In this document: positions 1-5,477 of the stretch, piece by piece | How positions within the stretch are numbered: the first letter of the stretch is position 1 | Layout: each line of letters starts with the position of its first letter | Assembly: GCA_947626205.1 (NCBI GenBank) | Contig: CANQRO010000076.1 | Coordinates: 1-5,657, forward strand | Direction: 5' to 3' | DNA length: 5,657 nt | Source of the DNA: an uncultured Clostridia bacterium | Lineage (GTDB): Bacteria; Bacillota; Clostridia; TANB77; CAG-508 | The notes under the pieces: generated by a model | What the model saw: only the letters and a program-made list of their open reading frames with translations | What the model was told of the DNA's origin: nothing | Database searches by the model: none | Position numbers and translations under genes: made by a program

Positions 1-37
1 GATTACTGAAAAAGTATTCCTCTTTTGATTTTTTAGA

Positions 38-445
38 TCATGCACTTATGGGAAATCTCATACTTCCAGTTTCCTGAAAGTAATACGATGCTCCCTTGAG
101 TGTTACAACAATGCTCATGCCGGAAGGAATTGCTTCAATCGGCACATGACATTTGTTTGCTAGAGCGTAAAGCTTATTGTTGGGAGTGGTTGTGCGTAAA
201 TTTGCACAATGGATTCTTTTTATGGAATCCTTCAAAATGGATTTCACTCCATTTTCGAATTGCTCTAATACATCCTCATCAGGATTTTCCCATTTGCATA
301 ATATTTGGGAAGAAAGCCATTTTATCACACTGGTTATAACTTTTTCCTGAGTTTCTTCAGGAGTCGGTTTTGTTTCGACTTCTTCCTTTTTGTACCATCT
401 TTGCATTAGCAAAGAGTCGAAGTCATTGTCATAATCTAAAATCAT
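38..445 (-). CDS. Hypothetical protein, 135 residues, of foreign-looking composition
   Basis: I do not recognise this family. The ATG at 445-443 is preceded by AAAGGA (minus strand, four bases upstream), and the frame ends at TGA (40-38). The product looks soluble, with no signal peptide or membrane segment. It has an acidic N-terminus (DYDNDFDS near residue 4), a charged Pro/Glu stretch (residues 21-35), a probably helical middle, and a C-terminal part with short beta-like runs (SIVVTL near 111-116, ASYYFQ near 119-124). Cysteines 50, 80 and 99 form no recognisable metal motif. Two sampled 60-base stretches are about 42% G+C against about 22% in tig, and codons such as CTC, CCC and CGC are commoner than in the neighbours, which suggests transfer. 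It is transcribed away from ylmH and has its own promoter. An open frame of this length with a promoter, leader and SD supports a real gene; the function is unknown. Confidence 0.7.
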   Translation of the reverse strand: MILDYDNDFDSLLMQRWYKKEEVETKPTPEETQEKVITSVIKWLSSQILCKWENPDEDVLEQFENGVKSILKDSIKRIHCANLRTTTPNNKLYALANKCHVPIEAIPSGMSIVVTLKGASYYFQETGSMRFPISA

Positions 446-458
446 AGTGTCCTTTCTG

Positions 459-473
459 CCTGCATAATGCAGG
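459..473. repeat. 15-bp palindrome CCTGCAT-A-ATGCAGG in the leader of the hypothetical gene
   Basis: Seven-base arms are perfectly complementary around a single central A. The palindrome lies between the predicted transcription start (about 498) and the start codon (445), immediately upstream of the SD (about 455-450). Its G+C content stands out in an AT-rich intergenic region. As DNA it would suit a dimeric repressor acting as a roadblock. As RNA, a seven-base stem with a one-base loop is sterically poor, though five or six pairs with a larger loop could form next to the SD. No binding protein can be named. Confidence 0.5.
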
Positions 474-504
474 ACTTGAAACTAAAAACAATTGTGTCAA
501 TATT

Positions 505-533
505 ATTATACCATAGATTTACATAAAATACAA
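505..533 (-). promoter_or_regulatory. Promoter of the minus-strand hypothetical gene
   Basis: On the minus strand the -10 box is a perfect TATAAT (510-505) with the extended -10 dinucleotide TG (513-512, giving TGgTATAAT). The -35 is TTGTAT (533-528), 17 bp upstream. Transcription would start near 498, giving a leader of about 50 nt that contains the 459-473 palindrome. Prediction from sequence only. Confidence 0.6.
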
Positions 534-557
534 ATTAGGCAAATTTATTTAATATCA

Positions 558-586
558 TAGAAAAATTAGACTTCATATGATATTAT
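558..586 (+). promoter_or_regulatory. Probable promoter of ylmH
   Basis: A -35-like TAGAAA (558-563, four of six consensus bases) lies 17 bp from TATTAT (581-586, five of six). A TG at 578-579 makes this an extended -10. The predicted start near 593 gives a leader of about 24 nt before the ATG at 617. A perfect TATAAT at 584-589 overlaps it but has no acceptable -35 or TG, so the extended -10 reading is preferred. The divergent minus-strand promoter lies only about 25 bp away, -35 to -35. Confidence 0.5.
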
Positions 587-616
587 AATTATGATAATAA
601 AATAGAAAGGAAAAAT

Positions 617-1423
617 ATGAATAAAGAAGAAATTTTAAAAAATTATTCCAAGGAAGAAGATAGACTACTTATTTCAAAAATGCTTGATCAAATAACACTT
701 TGTAATAAGCGAAATAAGATTCAAAAAACAGACTTTTTAGATGAAAGACAAAGTAATATTTTGCAAAAAGTATTAAAGCAATTAAAAGTTATAAATTATG
801 AATTATATGGAGGATTTGAACAAGCAGAACGAAAGATAATTTTATTTTATCCAGAAAAATGGAATAGAGAAATTTATGAAAAGAATAAAGATAACGAATT
901 ACAAATAATAGAAATTATTTTACCAAATGAATTAAAAGAAAAATATGTACATAGAGATTACCTAGGTGGACTTATGAAATTAGGTATTAAGAGAGAAAAA
1001 ATTGGAGATATAGTAGTTTGGAAAGATGGTGCACATATTATAATACAAAATGAAGTGGCTAATTTTCTAAAAGAAAATCTTAAATCTTTAACGCGTTTTC
1101 AGAAAGCTAATATAGAAATAAAAGATATATCTGATTTGCATGAGACTAATATAAAAAAAGAAGAAATTGAGATTATGGTCTCTTCAATGAGATTAGATAA
1201 TATAGTATCTGAAATTTGTAGAACTTCAAGAACAAAAGCAGAAGAAATAATTAATTCACAGCGTGCTATTTTAAATTATGAAACAGTTATGAAAACGTCT
1301 AAAGAAATAAAACCAAATGATAAGTTAACAATTAGAGGAAAAGGAAAGTTTGAAATAAAAGATATTGTCGGAAACACCAAAAAAGGAAGATATATTGTAA
1401 AAATAGAACAGTATGTTTCTTAA
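617..1423 (+). CDS. ylmH: YlmH-family S4-domain RNA-binding protein
   Basis: This 268-residue protein matches the YlmH family in length and layout. The N-terminal region has DFLDERQ (39-45) and YGGFEQAERK (64-73). A middle RNA-binding-like domain carries the family stretch HRDYLGGLMKLGIKREKIGD (112-131). The C-terminal S4 domain starts near 189, with SSMRLDNIVSEICRTSR and then a basic stretch that resembles an S4 RNA-contact surface. The ATG has an AGAAAGG SD (604-610) six bases upstream. In Bacillus subtilis ylmH lies in the sepF-divIVA cell-division cluster, and YlmH has been implicated in ribosome-associated quality control, overlapping with RqcP on stalled 50S-nascent-chain complexes. Here it sits directly upstream of tig-clpP-clpX, which fits a proteostasis role. 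It probably ends its own transcript, as tig has a separate promoter, but no strong terminator follows. Family assignment is confident; the cellular role is by homology. Confidence 0.93.
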   Translation: MNKEEILKNYSKEEDRLLISKMLDQITLCNKRNKIQKTDFLDERQSNILQKVLKQLKVINYELYGGFEQAERKIILFYPEKWNREIYEKNKDNELQIIEIILPNELKEKYVHRDYLGGLMKLGIKREKIGDIVVWKDGAHIIIQNEVANFLKENLKSLTRFQKANIEIKDISDLHETNIKKEEIEIMVSSMRLDNIVSEICRTSRTKAEEIINSQRAILNYETVMKTSKEIKPNDKLTIRGKGKFEIKDIVGNTKKGRYIVKIEQYVS

Positions 1424-1449
1424 ACTAAGAGCATTAAAATTCCTAAATG

Positions 1450-1503
1450 AAAAATTAAAATTTTTTACTATTTTGAAATTGAAATTTAAGTTTTCACTTT
1501 CAA
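1450..1503. repeat. Inverted repeats between ylmH and tig
   Basis: Two hairpin-capable elements lie downstream of ylmH. The first (1450-1465) is a seven-pair, all-A/T stem (AAAAATT/AATTTTT) with a two-base loop and a short T run, at best a poor terminator. The second (1473-1503) has arms TTGAAA-T-TGAAA and TTTCA-C-TTTCAA: eleven pairs, one internal mismatch and a seven-base loop, but no T tract. It ends 24 bp upstream of the tig -35, so it could be an upstream operator or an mRNA 3' structure. Confidence 0.35.
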
Positions 1504-1527
1504 TACTATAAAAACACCAAAAAAAGC

Positions 1528-1555
1528 TTGCAATCTTAAAAAAACATGATATAAT
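1528..1555 (+). promoter_or_regulatory. Promoter of tig
   Basis: The -35 TTGCAA (1528-1533) and perfect -10 TATAAT (1550-1555) are separated by 16 bp. A TG at 1547-1548 gives the extended form TGaTATAAT. The predicted start near 1562 gives a leader of about 29 nt. I see no CtsR direct repeat and no CIRCE element around it, so expression looks housekeeping. Confidence 0.7.
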
Positions 1556-1590
1556 ATAAAAGCTATTTAATTAGAAAGGATTTGAAAGAA

Positions 1591-2874
1591 ATGAGTATAA
1601 AAATTGAAAAGACAGACAAAAAAGATGAATTAAAATTAGAATTTACTATTGAAGCAGAAAAATTTGATGAAGCTATGAAAAAAGTATATTTAAAGAGCGC
1701 AAAATATTTTAATATTCCTGGATTTAGAAAAGGTAAAGCACCAATGAATATTGTAGAAAAATATTATGGGGATGAAATTTTCTATGAAGATACATTTAAT
1801 GAAGTAGTACCAGAAGTATATGAAAAAGAATTAAAAGATAATAATATAGAAGCTGTAAGTCGTCCAGATATTGATGTTAAGCAAATTGGAAAAGGACAAG
1901 ATTTAATATTTACAGCAGTAGTTCAAACAAAACCAGAAGTAAAACTTGGCAAATATAAAGGTATAGAAATTAAAAAAATTGAGTATAATGTATCCGATAA
2001 AGATATAAACCATGAATTAGGACATATGCAAGAAAAAAACGCAAGAGTAGTTTCAGTAGAAGATAGACCAGTTGAAAAAGATGATATTACTGTAATAGAT
2101 TTTGAAGGATTTGTAGATGGTGTTGCTTTTGAAGGTGGAAAAGCTGAAAATCATGAATTAACAATAGGAAGCAATACATTTATTCCTGGTTTTGAAGATC
2201 AAATTATAGGAATGAAACCAGAAGAAGAAAAAGATATTAAAGTTAAATTCCCAGAAGATTATTTTTCAGAAAACTTAAAAGGAAAAGATGCAACATTCAA
2301 AGTAAAATTACATGAAATTAAGAAAAAAGAACTACCAAAATTGGATGATGAATTTGCTAAAGATGTTAGTGAATTTGATACATTAGAAGAATTAAAAGCT
2401 AGTATAAAAGAAAAATTAGAAGAAGAAAATAAAAATAAGGAAAAATATGAAACAGAGGACGCAGTCGTAAAGGCAGTTTGCGATAATGTTACATTAGATA
2501 TTCCATCTGGAATGATTGAAACAGAAATAGACAACATGATAGAAGAAATTAAACAGAGATTATCATATCAAGGTATGAAGTTAGAAAATTACTTACAGAT
2601 GATAGGAAAATCTATGGAAGACTTTAGAAAAGATTATGAAGAACAAGCTAAAACTTCTGTAAAAACGAAATTAGTTTTAGAAGCCATTGTTAAAGCAGAA
2701 AAAATAGAAGCTAAAAAAGAAGATGTAGATGCTAAAATTAAAGAAATGGCAGAATTATATGGTAAAAAAGAAGAAGAACTAAAAACAAATGAAGCATTTG
2801 TTAAATACATAGAAGATTCATTAAAAAATGAAAAAGTAGTAAACTTCCTTGTAGAAAATGCAAAAATAAAATAA
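1591..2874 (+). CDS. tig: Trigger factor, ribosome-bound chaperone and peptidyl-prolyl isomerase
   Basis: Trigger factor docks at the ribosomal exit tunnel and shields nascent chains. The N-terminal domain carries the ribosome-docking signature GFRKGKAP (residues 44-51, core F45-R46-K47). An FKBP-type isomerase domain spans about 161-246 (VIDFEGFVDG, IPGFEDQIIGM, FPEDYF). The rest is the helical, Lys/Glu-rich C-terminal chaperone domain. The length of 427 residues is normal. I chose the ATG at 1591 (MSIKIEKTD): the frame stays open to a TTG at 1582, but the SD AGAAAGGA (1573-1580) is ten bases from the ATG and only one base from the TTG, and known trigger factors begin close to this MSxxxEK start. 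The gene has its own promoter and is followed by a terminator, so it is probably mainly monocistronic although adjacent to clpPX. Confidence 0.97.
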   Translation: MSIKIEKTDKKDELKLEFTIEAEKFDEAMKKVYLKSAKYFNIPGFRKGKAPMNIVEKYYGDEIFYEDTFNEVVPEVYEKELKDNNIEAVSRPDIDVKQIGKGQDLIFTAVVQTKPEVKLGKYKGIEIKKIEYNVSDKDINHELGHMQEKNARVVSVEDRPVEKDDITVIDFEGFVDGVAFEGGKAENHELTIGSNTFIPGFEDQIIGMKPEEEKDIKVKFPEDYFSENLKGKDATFKVKLHEIKKKELPKLDDEFAKDVSEFDTLEELKASIKEKLEEENKNKEKYETEDAVVKAVCDNVTLDIPSGMIETEIDNMIEEIKQRLSYQGMKLENYLQMIGKSMEDFRKDYEEQAKTSVKTKLVLEAIVKAEKIEAKKEDVDAKIKEMAELYGKKEEELKTNEAFVKYIEDSLKNEKVVNFLVENAKIK

Positions 2875-2878
2875 ATTT

Positions 2879-2932
2879 AAAAGTTAGGGGAGTAAAAAAT
2901 ATACTATTTGTTATACCTCTAACTTTTTGTTT
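2879..2932 (+). terminator. Intrinsic terminator after tig
   Basis: Twelve-pair stem: AAAAGTTAGGGG (2879-2890) pairs with CCTCTAACTTTT (2916-2927), including one G-U pair. The 25-base loop can itself fold (AGTA/TACT). It is followed by TTTTTGTTT (2924-2932, overlapping the stem end). It begins four bases after the tig stop, separating tig from clpPX transcription. Confidence 0.8.
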
Positions 2933-2963
2933 AATAAATAATAGTCTAATAGAAAAATATATT

Positions 2964-2984
2964 AACTGTTATAAAATAACGGTT
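2964..2984. promoter_or_regulatory. Candidate clpPX promoter within an operator-like inverted repeat
   Basis: An extended -10, TGtTATAAA (TG at 2967-2968, hexamer 2970-2975), lies inside a 21-bp inverted repeat. The arms are AACTGTTAT (2964-2972) and ATAACGGTT (2976-2984), symmetrical except for one position, around a central AAA. No good -35 lies 16-18 bp upstream, but extended -10 promoters can tolerate this. clpPX needs a start site after the tig terminator, and this is the best candidate I see in the gap. A protein binding the repeat would cover the -10. The sequence matches neither CtsR heptads nor CIRCE. Confidence 0.4.
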
Positions 2985-3033
2985 CCATTAAACCAAAATT
3001 TTTATAAATAAAATAATTAATGGAGAAAGGTAA

Positions 3034-3055
3034 GTATAATATTAAAATATTATAC
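3034..3055. repeat. 22-bp perfect palindrome abutting the clpP ribosome binding site
   Basis: The arms GTATAATATT (3034-3043) and AATATTATAC (3046-3055) are exactly complementary around a two-base AA. As RNA it would form about nine pairs with a four-base loop. It lies directly before the clpP SD AAGGG (3056-3060) and just after a second SD-like run, GGAGAAAGG (3022-3030), which has no start codon at a usable distance. It could be a temperature-sensitive or translational control structure, or a DNA operator. An embedded TATAAT (3035-3040) has no -35 or TG, so I do not call it a promoter. Confidence 0.5.
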
Positions 3056-3066
3056 AAGGGAAAATT

Positions 3067-3678
3067 ATGTTAGAAAAAAATAGTTTAGTTCCATACGTAA
3101 TTGAACAAACAAATAAAGGAGAAAGATCATATGATATATTCTCAAGACTTTTAAAAGATAGAATTATATTTTTAGGAGAGGATGTAAATCCAACTACAGC
3201 TAGTTTAGTAATAGCACAGCTTTTATTCTTAGAGTCTGAAGATCCAGACAAAGAAATTTATTTATACATAAATTCACCAGGAGGATCTATTACAGATGGT
3301 TTGGCAATTGTAGATACAATGAATTACATTAAATGTCCAGTATCTACTATATGTGTAGGTATGGCAGCAAGTATGGGAGCAGTATTACTTGCATCTGGAG
3401 AAAAAGGAAAAAGATTTGCTCTTCCAAATGCGGAAATATTAATTCATCAACCATTGATAGGTGGAAATGGAATTTCTGGGCAAGCAACAGAAATAAAAAT
3501 TCATGCAGATCATATGGTAAAAACAAGAGAAAAACTAAATAAATTACTAAGTGAAAGGACAGGTCAAACTTTAGAAACAATTGAAAAAGATACAGAAAGA
3601 GATAACTATATGACAGCAGAAGAAGCTTTAAAATATGGATTAATAGATGCAATAATGGAAAAAAATACAAAAGAATAA
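3067..3678 (+). CDS. clpP: ATP-dependent Clp protease proteolytic subunit ClpP
   Basis: ClpP is the cytoplasmic serine protease that forms a double heptameric chamber fed by ClpX or another Clp ATPase. The 203-residue product has the full catalytic triad: Ser102 in GMAASMG, His127 in LIHQP, and Asp179, the second Asp of DTERD. The INSPGGS oxyanion-region motif (68-74) is present, as is a short N-terminal segment (MLEKNSLVPYV) that could be processed. Compared with E. coli ClpP, three extra residues follow the catalytic His region (LIGGNGISGQ), towards the handle. The ATG has AAGGG (3056-3060) six bases upstream. clpX follows 28 bp after the stop, so the two subunits are almost certainly co-transcribed. 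The preceding gap contains the tig terminator, a candidate promoter and two inverted repeats, hence control separate from tig. Confidence 0.97.
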   Translation: MLEKNSLVPYVIEQTNKGERSYDIFSRLLKDRIIFLGEDVNPTTASLVIAQLLFLESEDPDKEIYLYINSPGGSITDGLAIVDTMNYIKCPVSTICVGMAASMGAVLLASGEKGKRFALPNAEILIHQPLIGGNGISGQATEIKIHADHMVKTREKLNKLLSERTGQTLETIEKDTERDNYMTAEEALKYGLIDAIMEKNTKE

Positions 3679-3706
3679 ATGGAATAATTTGAAAGGAATG
3701 GAATAA

Positions 3707-5017
3707 ATGGCTAAAAACCCAAACGAGAGAAATATAAAATGTTCATTTTGTGGTAAAACACAAGATGCTGTAAAAAGAATTGTTGCAGGACCAGGGGTAT
3801 ATATATGTGATGAATGTATATCTTTGTGTAAAAATATTATAGAAGAAGATTATATAGAACAAGAAGAAGTCGGCTACACAATAGATGAAGTAACCACTTT
3901 ACCAAAACCAGAAGAAATAAAGAAAATTTTAGATGAATATGTAATCGGTCAAGAAGAAGCAAAAAAAACGCTTGCAGTTGCTGTATATAATCATTATAAA
4001 AGAATTAATACAGAAGATGAGATTAGCGATGTAGAAATTCAAAAAAGTAATGTACTTTTACTTGGACCAACAGGTTGTGGAAAAACAATGCTTGCTCAAA
4101 CTCTTGCAAAGATTTTAAATGTACCATTTGCTATTGCAGATGCAACAACTTTAACAGAAGCAGGATATGTTGGTGAAGATGTTGAAAATATATTGTTAAA
4201 ATTAATACAAGCAGCGGATTATGATATAGAACTTGCAGAAAAAGGAATAATTTATATAGATGAAATAGATAAAATTTCAAGGAAGTCTGAAAATCCATCA
4301 ATTACAAGAGATGTAAGCGGAGAGGGAGTACAGCAAGCACTTTTAAAAATTATAGAGGGAACTACTGCATCTGTACCGCCACAAGGAGGAAGAAAACATC
4401 CTCATCAAGAATTTTTACAGATAAATACTGCTAATATTTTATTCATATGTGGAGGAGCATTTGAGGGGTTAGACAAAATAATAAATGAACGTATAGGTAA
4501 AAAGACTATTGGCTTTGGAGCAAAAATTGAGAGTAAAAAAGAAATAGATAAATCTGCAATTTATGAAGAATTACTTCCACAAGATTTATTAAAATTTGGC
4601 CTAATTCCAGAATTTGTAGGTAGACTTCCAATTATAGCTACATTAAAAGAATTAGACCGTGAAGCTTTAATACGAATTGTAACAGAACCAAAAAATGCTT
4701 TAGTAAAACAATATAAAAAGCTTCTTGAATTAGATGATGTAGAATTAGAATTTGAACCAGAAGCATTAAATATAATAGTAGACAAAGCAATAGGAAGAAA
4801 TACAGGAGCTAGAGGATTACGCTCAATTATAGAAGATATCATGAGAGATATAATGTTTGAAATACCATCGAATCCCAAAATAGAAAAATGCATAATAACA
4901 GCAGAAACTGTAAGAGATGGAGCAAAACCAAAAATAATTTTAAATGAAAATAAAGTTGCAAAAAAACATATTAAAAAGAAAAAAATTGTAACAAATAACA
5001 AATCAGAAACAGCGTAA
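3707..5017 (+). CDS. clpX: ATP-dependent Clp protease ATP-binding subunit ClpX
   Basis: ClpX is the hexameric AAA+ unfoldase that selects substrates and threads them into ClpP. The N-terminal C4 zinc domain has Cys12, Cys15, Cys34 and Cys37. Walker A is GPTGCGKT (120-127), with Cys where many homologues have Ser. The pore-1 loop is GYVGED (153-158), Walker B is YIDEID with D185 and E186, and the RKH pore loop is at 229-231. The ClpP-docking IGF tripeptide is at 268-270, and the sensor-2 GARGLR is at 367-372. All parts needed for ClpXP are therefore present. The 436 residues include a lysine-rich C-terminal tail (KKHIKKKK) slightly longer than in E. coli ClpX. The start is set by GAAAGGA (3691-3697), nine bases upstream of ATG. 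It is the second gene of the clpP-clpX operon, and the strong terminator begins inside its stop codon. Confidence 0.98.
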   Translation: MAKNPNERNIKCSFCGKTQDAVKRIVAGPGVYICDECISLCKNIIEEDYIEQEEVGYTIDEVTTLPKPEEIKKILDEYVIGQEEAKKTLAVAVYNHYKRINTEDEISDVEIQKSNVLLLGPTGCGKTMLAQTLAKILNVPFAIADATTLTEAGYVGEDVENILLKLIQAADYDIELAEKGIIYIDEIDKISRKSENPSITRDVSGEGVQQALLKIIEGTTASVPPQGGRKHPHQEFLQINTANILFICGGAFEGLDKIINERIGKKTIGFGAKIESKKEIDKSAIYEELLPQDLLKFGLIPEFVGRLPIIATLKELDREALIRIVTEPKNALVKQYKKLLELDDVELEFEPEALNIIVDKAIGRNTGARGLRSIIEDIMRDIMFEIPSNPKIEKCIITAETVRDGAKPKIILNENKVAKKHIKKKKIVTNNKSETA

Positions 5018-5050
5018 AAACTGACGGAGAAAAATTCTCCGTCAGTTTTT
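5016..5050. terminator. Strong symmetrical terminator after clpX, usable from both strands
   Basis: A perfect 16-pair stem, AAAAACTGACGGAGAA (5016-5031) with TTCTCCGTCAGTTTTT (5035-5050), has an AAA loop. Because the stem ends in A on the left and T on the right, each strand presents a GC-rich hairpin followed by a U tract. It overlaps the clpX stop codon. It would also end a minus-strand transcript arriving from the 5148-5104 mini-ORF. Confidence 0.92.
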
Positions 5051-5103
5051 AACAAATAGGATGCTCAACTCGGAGTGCCACCGAACATTTACTGCACATT
5101 ATT

Positions 5104-5148
5104 TCACTTTAAATTAAATTTTAATGCTTTTGACGTAGTATGTTTCAT
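5104..5148 (-). CDS. Candidate mini-ORF, 14 residues, with an ideal ribosome binding site
   Basis: On the minus strand AAGGAGG (5163-5157) lies eight bases from ATG (5148-5146), as good an SD as any in the window. The frame reads MKHTTSKALKFNLK and stops at TGA (5106-5104). A second short frame starts four bases later (5099-5049, 16 residues, beginning MCSKC, in a different reading frame). It ends at the edge of the bidirectional terminator. A possible -10 (TATAAT, 5209-5204) has a TTGTAT at a loose 19 bp, and a small hairpin (5194-5177) sits in the leader. It could be a tiny peptide gene, a leader peptide, or the start of a decayed gene. I do not recognise the peptide. Confidence 0.3.
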   Translation of the reverse strand: MKHTTSKALKFNLK

Positions 5149-5291
5149 TGGATTATCCTCCTTATATTTTTTATTACCAGTCCTTATTGACTAGTATAAG
5201 TTAATTATATTTAATAGTATATTTTTCAATACAATTTAGAAAAATTATGTAAATATTACTATAAAATTTTAATAATATTCCTAATAAAACA

Positions 5292-5320
5292 TTGTATGGC
5301 GAGAGATAAAGTGATATAAT
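5292..5320 (+). promoter_or_regulatory. Promoter of the 30-residue peptide gene
   Basis: -35 TTGTAT (5292-5297), 17-bp spacer, perfect -10 TATAAT (5315-5320), with TG at 5312-5313 giving TGaTATAAT. It has the same architecture as the tig promoter and is one of the best promoters here by sequence. The predicted start near 5327 gives a 36-nt leader. Confidence 0.7.
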
Positions 5321-5362
5321 AATTTTCACATTAAAATTTTTGCTTAAAGGAGGAGATGTGTG

Positions 5363-5455
5363 ATGATAAAATTTTTTAAAACTCACATGCCAATTGTCGC
5401 CCTCGTAGTACTTATTTTTGTTTTGGTTATACTTTTAAAAGCTGCACAAGCTTAA
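5363..5455 (+). CDS. Small single-pass membrane peptide, 30 residues
   Basis: A strong SD, AAAGGAGG (5346-5353), lies nine bases upstream of ATG (5363). A GTG directly before it in frame is an alternative start. The peptide starts MIKFFKTHMP, has an unbroken hydrophobic helix over about residues 10-25 (PIVALVVLIFVLVILL) and ends KAAQA, followed by tandem TAA stops. Lysines flank the helix on both sides and the peptide carries no acidic residue, so it should insert as one membrane span. It has its own extended -10 promoter and a hairpin terminator, so it is a self-contained unit of about 200 nt. I recognise no family. A type I toxin-like peptide, a small regulator or anchor of a membrane or stress protein, or a lineage-specific membrane peptide are all possible. 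I found no convincing antisense promoter. Confidence 0.65.
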   Translation: MIKFFKTHMPIVALVVLIFVLVILLKAAQA

Positions 5456-5477
5456 TAAGGTATAATGAAAGCATAAA

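Larger units (their letters stand above)
5051..5362. other. Intergenic region between clpX and the small peptide gene
   Basis: About 310 bp with no long gene. The left part (about 5059-5099) is unusually G+C-rich for this intergenic DNA (GATGCTCAACTCGGAGTGCC, then CACCG) and lies in the putative minus-strand transcript. The middle holds the minus-strand mini-ORF, its SD and a small inverted repeat (CCAGTC 5177-5182 / GACTAG 5189-5194, one G-U on the minus strand). The right part is very AT-rich and ends in the promoter at 5292-5320. I see no tRNA, rRNA, CRISPR repeat or recognised riboswitch. Confidence 0.6.

Noticed and set aside
100..339. 79-codon plus-strand frame opposite the hypothetical gene
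   Set aside because: No SD and no promoter. The minus-strand frame is longer and has a promoter, leader and SD.
2259..2537. 92-codon minus-strand frame within tig
   Set aside because: Antisense shadow of the trigger factor gene, Ser/Phe-rich and without start signals.
2933..3060. CtsR or HrcA (CIRCE) operator upstream of clpP
   Set aside because: I searched by eye for GGTCAAA-type direct repeats and for TTAGCACTC/GAGTGCTAA and found neither here or before tig.
3347..3670. 107-codon minus-strand frame within clpP
   Set aside because: Antisense shadow; the Leu/Phe-rich translation mirrors the Lys/Glu codons of clpP.
4064..4087. Cys in the ClpX Walker A motif (GPTGCGKT) as a loss-of-function change
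   Set aside because: The essential Gly, Lys and Thr are intact and Cys is a tolerated variant at this position. All other ClpX motifs are present.
4561..5055. 164-codon open frame on the minus strand
   Set aside because: It lies almost wholly antisense to clpX, has no SD or promoter, and its hydrophobic, Ser/Phe/Ile-rich translation is what the opposite strand of AT-rich coding DNA gives.
5201..5386. 61-codon minus-strand frame in the intergenic region
   Set aside because: It runs through the plus-strand promoter and start of the small peptide gene, with Tyr/Ile/Asn-rich, low-complexity translation and no RBS.
5461..5466. TATAAT just after the small peptide gene, possible small-RNA promoter
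   Set aside because: No TG extension and AAAGCT at the -35 position. It is only a chance match in AT-rich DNA.
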